A stretch of DNA of 64,000 bases from NCBI GenBank assembly GCA_002104935.1, contig MCGT01000019.1, positions 1 to 64,000 of the forward strand, given 5' to 3'. Position 1 is the first letter of the stretch; each line of letters starts with the position of its first letter. Positions 60,599 through 64,000 of the stretch are shown one piece after another. The position numbers and the translations under genes were made by a program. Below the pieces are notes generated by a model, which was not told the origin of the DNA, did not search any database, and worked only from the letters and a program-made list of their open reading frames with translations. This DNA comes from Hesseltinella vesiculosa. Lineage: Eukaryota; Mucoromycota; Mucoromycetes; Mucorales; Cunninghamellaceae.

Positions 60599-60985
60599 AT
60601 GTTTTACCTTGTCTTTTGTCTTGCAGCACTAGTTTTTTCTGTATTTGGCCAAGGTAACCTTACTGGTTACATTACCGGTAAAGATGGCGTGTTCACAATC
60701 AGCTTTAATACACTTCCTCTGAAGTTCATTACCGAAAACACGATCGTTGCCTACTACAAACCCAACATCAAGGAAAAAATTCAGGCTGAGTCAAAAGTTC
60801 CATTGGATTCGTTAGACCGCGAAGAAGTCTACCCATTCTATAAGGATGACACCTCGAAGGAGAATGGCTTCATTATAATTTATGACAGTGATGGTTCAAA
60901 GCCTATTTTGCAAGTTCAACTGCCATTAAATGTAGCTGACATGATAGAAGTTAATGGGGAAGGCATATTCGTAGACGTAGTGTAG
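60599..60985 (+). CDS. Small secreted protein, family member 2
   Basis: 128 residues with a signal peptide, 'MFYLVFCLAALVFSVFGQG', and a single exon. The mature part, 'NLTGYITGKDGVFTISFNTLPLKFI', aligns with 'QLTGYLSGQGSQFTITFDTLPKTFV' of the paralog at 62.4 kb. Its end, 'PILQVQLPLNVADMIEVNGEGIF', aligns with the same place there. No cysteine in the mature part and no known domain recognised. The start at 60599 is chosen by alignment with the paralog; an upstream in-frame ATG at 60569 would lengthen the leader. A TATA-like 'ctataaaaa' lies at about 60,554. Secretion is predicted; function is unknown. Confidence 0.75.
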   Translation: MFYLVFCLAALVFSVFGQGNLTGYITGKDGVFTISFNTLPLKFITENTIVAYYKPNIKEKIQAESKVPLDSLDREEVYPFYKDDTSKENGFIIIYDSDGSKPILQVQLPLNVADMIEVNGEGIFVDVV

Positions 60986-61524
60986 GGACGAATATCCTTT
61001 TTGATTTAACAAATACACACTTTTTCCAGTAAAGTTTGTCGCAAAGGAAATAAAATTGCCACAAACAAAAAAATAAGATGCAGCAAAGCCATGAGTAAAA
61101 CGTCGTAATGTCGCATGGTAAAAGACAGGTACCCAGAATGGAGCAATAAAAAAAACGAGGACATTGGTTAGCACACTGGATGGCTTCTGTGTTGAGAGGA
61201 GTTGTAAGCTGTACAAAATAGAAAAAAAAAAAAAGAGTGAATCAAATGCCTTCCACACCCACATCTGATGCCTTTGCTTACCAGGGACAGGCATACACAA
61301 AACGTGTTGCCGTCTACTCTTATTCTTGCAGTAAATATACTGTAAAAAAAAAAAGCAAATACTTTTCTTTGGGCTGTCTCAATCTGAAATTTTTTATGGG
61401 CGTGCGCAGCCATGTTTCGGCCCTTCCGATACCTCATCAATTAAAATGAAAAAAAGCGACCATTCTAACCATGAAAGGATCTCTCCAGTCCATCCGATCA
61501 AACAATACACTGCAAAATGGTCCT

Positions 61525-61662
61525 TAATAAATTCACCTTAAGTTTTGCAGACGAGTATAAAATGGTACGAAATGATGCTGTATAAATTTATGGCTCGGAC
61601 AGCAGAAGAGCTAGAAGGTCGGAAAGCATGCTCCAAAAACGATTTCGCTCGCGCTTTCGCAC
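61525..61662 (+). repeat. Dispersed repeat R2
   Basis: 'aaattcaccttaagttttgc', 'gtataaaatggtacgaaatga', and about 50 bases on 'aaacgatttcgctcgcgctt'. The same landmarks in the same order occur at 44.2 kb. Confidence 0.6.
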
Positions 61663-61954
61663 TTGAAAATGACTCAAGATCAAAAAGTAATAAACCATTT
61701 GGTGAAAAAATATGTAGCCACAATCTGCATGATTGGATGGATGTGTCATTTTTCACAAGCGCACACACGAATGAATGGGGGTGATGTTGATACCGTACCG
61801 CACGCTACCGTAAATACAGATCGGTTTATCTACTGTAGGCAGCCCAGCCAACTTTTGATCCATTTCAATGTGACATCTCCGTTCCCCAACTTCCAAAAAC
61901 GGATACCCAGCCAATTTGCAACCCGATCAAGATACAGACCTTCGTGCCAAAAAT

Positions 61955-62035
61955 GTACTGATTAAATTCACGCCAAGTTTTTTTTTTTATGCGAGCAAAA
62001 TATGGCGAGAAATGACGTTACAATTATTAACATGA
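61955..62035 (+). repeat. Dispersed repeat R2, short copy
   Basis: 'attaaattcacgccaagttt', a T run, then 'gcaaaatatggcgagaaatgac'. It lacks the second landmark of the longer copies. Confidence 0.55.
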
Positions 62036-62435
62036 CCTTGATGTAACCTTCTCACTTGACATTAATTTGGGGGATTTCCTGGCTTGTTCGCCCGCCAAAT
62101 TATTTATTCACGACTCAAACAGCATCCTGATCGCTGCCGAATGATTTCGGGTAGCTCTGCATAAAATCAAAAGCCACAGGAGGTGAGGAATTTGTATTCT
62201 GAGAGCAAACAGGGGCGAAAGAGGATAGGATTTAGACTTTACTCGTGCGAAGAGGAAGTTCCCTAAAAAAAAGCACGTCCAATCCAATCATGACGCGCCA
62301 TTTTTTTTTTTTTGTGATTTACGAATTGGAATGGCACTTCCTCATGAGCAACGCGTACCTTCCTTCACATATAAAACTGACGCTCCACAAAAAAAAAGCT
62401 TTTATTTTCTCCACATACCACACCAAAAAAAAAAG

Positions 62436-62840
62436 ATGCGCTTTCTGCTTTGCTTCGCCTTTTGCTTTGCGACACTTGTTTCGTCTGCACTTGGCCAATT
62501 TGCACAACTGACTGGGTACCTTTCTGGCCAAGGCAGTCAATTCACAATCACCTTTGATACTCTCCCCAAGACATTCGTAGGCGAAAATGGCCGACCATTC
62601 TTTCAACCCAGTTTCAAAGTCGAAGTGACAGCCACTCTCGGGGTTTCAGTAGAAGCATTGGATGGTGATGGTTCGTTCTACATGGCCAGTAACGTCGCTC
62701 CTGGGATGTCTCTTATGGCGATCTTTCAAGGTGGAGTAGAAGCTTTGGATGTTCTTATTCCAAATTCAGTGGCTGCCCAATTCACCACTGGATCTGGCCA
62801 ATTCGTAGAATCAACGTCAGCGACTATACTCGACAAATAA
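62436..62840 (+). CDS. Small secreted protein, family member 3
   Basis: 134 residues in a single exon. Signal peptide 'MRFLLCFAFCFATLVSSALGQ'. The mature part contains 'LTGYLSGQGSQFTITFDTLPKTFV', 'FQPSFKVEVTATLGVSVEALDGDG', 'GMSLMAIFQGGVEALDVLIPNSVAAQF' and 'SGQFVESTS'. It is beta-rich in appearance, with no cysteine in the mature part and no domain recognised. It is paralogous to the gene at 60.6 kb along its whole length. The start follows a run of ten A and a short leader 65 bases from a TATA-like box. Such lineage-restricted secreted proteins may act at the cell surface or in interactions, but nothing here shows which. Confidence 0.8.
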   Translation: MRFLLCFAFCFATLVSSALGQFAQLTGYLSGQGSQFTITFDTLPKTFVGENGRPFFQPSFKVEVTATLGVSVEALDGDGSFYMASNVAPGMSLMAIFQGGVEALDVLIPNSVAAQFTTGSGQFVESTSATILDK

Positions 62841-63161
62841 TAGGCAGAGCTCTGCTTTGGTTTTGCGCTGGTCATACCCTCGTTCGTTTTTGGATATCGC
62901 AGATTAAAAGATACCTGGATTCTTCGACCATTTAGCTCTAAGTCAGATTTTAGGGGGAAAGCGAATCGGTGTAACCTCGGTTCTGAGAGAGAAAGAGAGG
63001 GTGAGAGTGACAGAAATGGATCTTTTTGTCATGTCAAGCCAAGGAGAGCGACGTCGGAACGAGAAATACATGGCGTTGAAGAAATCAGCGGCGTCGGAAA
63101 AATGTGGAAATCACAGGGCTGCGCTGTGATAAATGCTAGCCCTGTGTCTGGACAATGCTAG

Positions 63162-63262
63162 ATGCTGATCATCGAAGGTGGAGCGGGCGTTATGCATGTT
63201 TTTATACCAGAATCTGCAGGTAATCAAATGGTCTTGGGAGATGGTTATTTTTCTATAAGAAT
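63162..63262 (+). pseudogene. 3' fragment of a fourth secreted-protein family member
   Basis: The frame 'MLIIEGGAGVMHVFIPESAGNQMVLGDGYFSIRI' aligns with 'LMAIFQGGVEALDVLIPNSVAAQFTTGSGQFVES' of the gene at 62.4 kb. A TAG immediately precedes it in frame, and the palindromic element cuts it at the 3' side. Confidence 0.6.
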
Positions 63263-63806
63263 AGAGTGCGCTCATCCCGAAAAAAAAAAAAAAAAACTTG
63301 CCTCCAGGATACGCGTGAAAAGCGTCAAAGTCTGAAAAAGAAATTGCGAGAACGGAAACCAAGTCATCCCGAGTTCGAAAAAAAACCCATATTTAGACAT
63401 AGCAAGAAAAAGGTCCAGTTTAAGCAAATACCTGCCTTCAATGGTAATTTAAATAATTGTGAGCGATATATTTTTCTTTATATGGGTGGTGGATTTTTTG
63501 AAAAAATACTTTCTAAAAAAGTAGCAATTATACTATTTTAGAAAGTATTTTTTCAAAAAATCCACCACCCATATAAAGAAAAATATATCGCTCACAATTA
63601 TTTAAATTACCATTGAAGGCAGGTATTTGCTTAAACTGGACCTTTTTCTTGCTATGTCTAAATATGGGTTTTTTTTCGAACCTGGGAACGATGAATTGGT
63701 TTCCGTCCCCGCAATTTCTTTTTCAGACTTTGACGCTTTTCACGCGTATCCTGGAGGCCAGTTTTTTTTTTTTTTTTTTTTTTTTTCGGGATGAGCGCAC
63801 TCTGTC
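63247..63806. repeat. Near-perfect palindrome, about 270-bp arms with a 17-base loop
   Basis: The left arm ends at 63518 and the right arm begins at 63536; the 17 bases between them are unpaired. The inner roughly 140 bases of each arm look identical. Outward there are a few substitutions and one or two small length differences, mainly in the segment around 63,350-63,375 against 63,678-63,706 and in an A/T homopolymer. The outer ends, 'gagtgcgctcatcccg' and its complement, still match. Transcription through it would make a long double-stranded hairpin. It may be a fold-back element or an inverted duplication; no coding capacity was recognised. Confidence 0.9.
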
Positions 63807-64000
63807 CTTAAAACAACGTTCCCAAGCTTAACCCAAGTGAACTAGAGCAGTTTTTTTTTGTACATAATTTTTCCTTTCAGATTTTTTCTAGGAGCAAAGA
63901 GAAAGGCCCTGTTAGTAATCTAGGCAGAAAAACCGCTCACATCACTGGTGATGCATTTTTTTTTCTTTTTTTTTGCGTGATCTGTTGGGAGGCGCCAATC

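Larger units (their letters stand above)
60986..62435. other. Intergenic with R2 repeats
   Basis: A/T-rich DNA between the two secreted-protein genes, containing the R2 copies at about 61.5 and 62.0 kb. No gene was recognised. A TATA-like 'catataaaac' at about 62,369 lies some 65 bases before the next start. Confidence 0.5.

Noticed and set aside
63266..63541. Open frame reading Lys-rich protein near the right end
   Set aside because: It lies within one arm of the palindrome, and its composition reflects homopolymers.

Overview
This window is nuclear DNA of an early-diverging filamentous fungus, most probably Mucoromycota (Mucorales). Genes are intron-rich, with introns of about 50-80 nt. 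Several transposon-derived gene families look like those I associate with Mucorales. A full-length DNA-PKcs gene is present, a gene missing from yeasts and other Dikarya. The genus cannot be fixed from the sequence alone. A/T homopolymers up to about 30 nt are common, many of them in intron pyrimidine tracts.

Layout. 1-12,000 is repeat-rich and holds decayed mobile genes: the N-terminal half of a Fanzor/TnpB-like gene, a DDE-type transposase relic, a serine-recombinase-like ('YARKS') pseudogene and an unrecognised degraded gene. 12,000-42,500 is a compact housekeeping block: homeobox factor, TLDc protein, HAL-type kinase, histone H3, PCID2/Thp1, an RRM protein, a PX protein, a mitochondrial rRNA dimethyltransferase (TFB1M-like), 3-hydroxyanthranilate dioxygenase, a 15.5-kb DNA-PKcs gene and a small unknown gene divergent from it. 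42,500-46,600 is intergenic, with two dispersed repeat families and a hairpin MITE. Then come a secreted ML-domain protein, a CBS-domain remnant, a second and longer Fanzor-like pseudogene (48.4-51.8 kb) and TEL2/TELO2 (52.4-55.8 kb). 57-64 kb holds a partly decayed duplicate of TEL2, a family of small secreted proteins (two intact, one with a stop in its signal peptide, one fragment) and a roughly 550-bp near-perfect palindrome.

How the genes relate. DNA-PKcs and TEL2 are linked in known biology: TELO2 belongs to the TTT co-chaperone that stabilises PIKK kinases, DNA-PKcs included. The main mobile-element interest is the Fanzor-like gene, a eukaryotic relative of the RNA-guided TnpB nucleases. 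Its RuvC-I Asp, relocated Glu, zinc-ribbon cysteines and final Asp can all be read, but the upstream half of the frame is broken. Exon boundaries were read by eye from splice consensus and protein-frame continuity; where I give only a gene span, internal exons were not all resolved.
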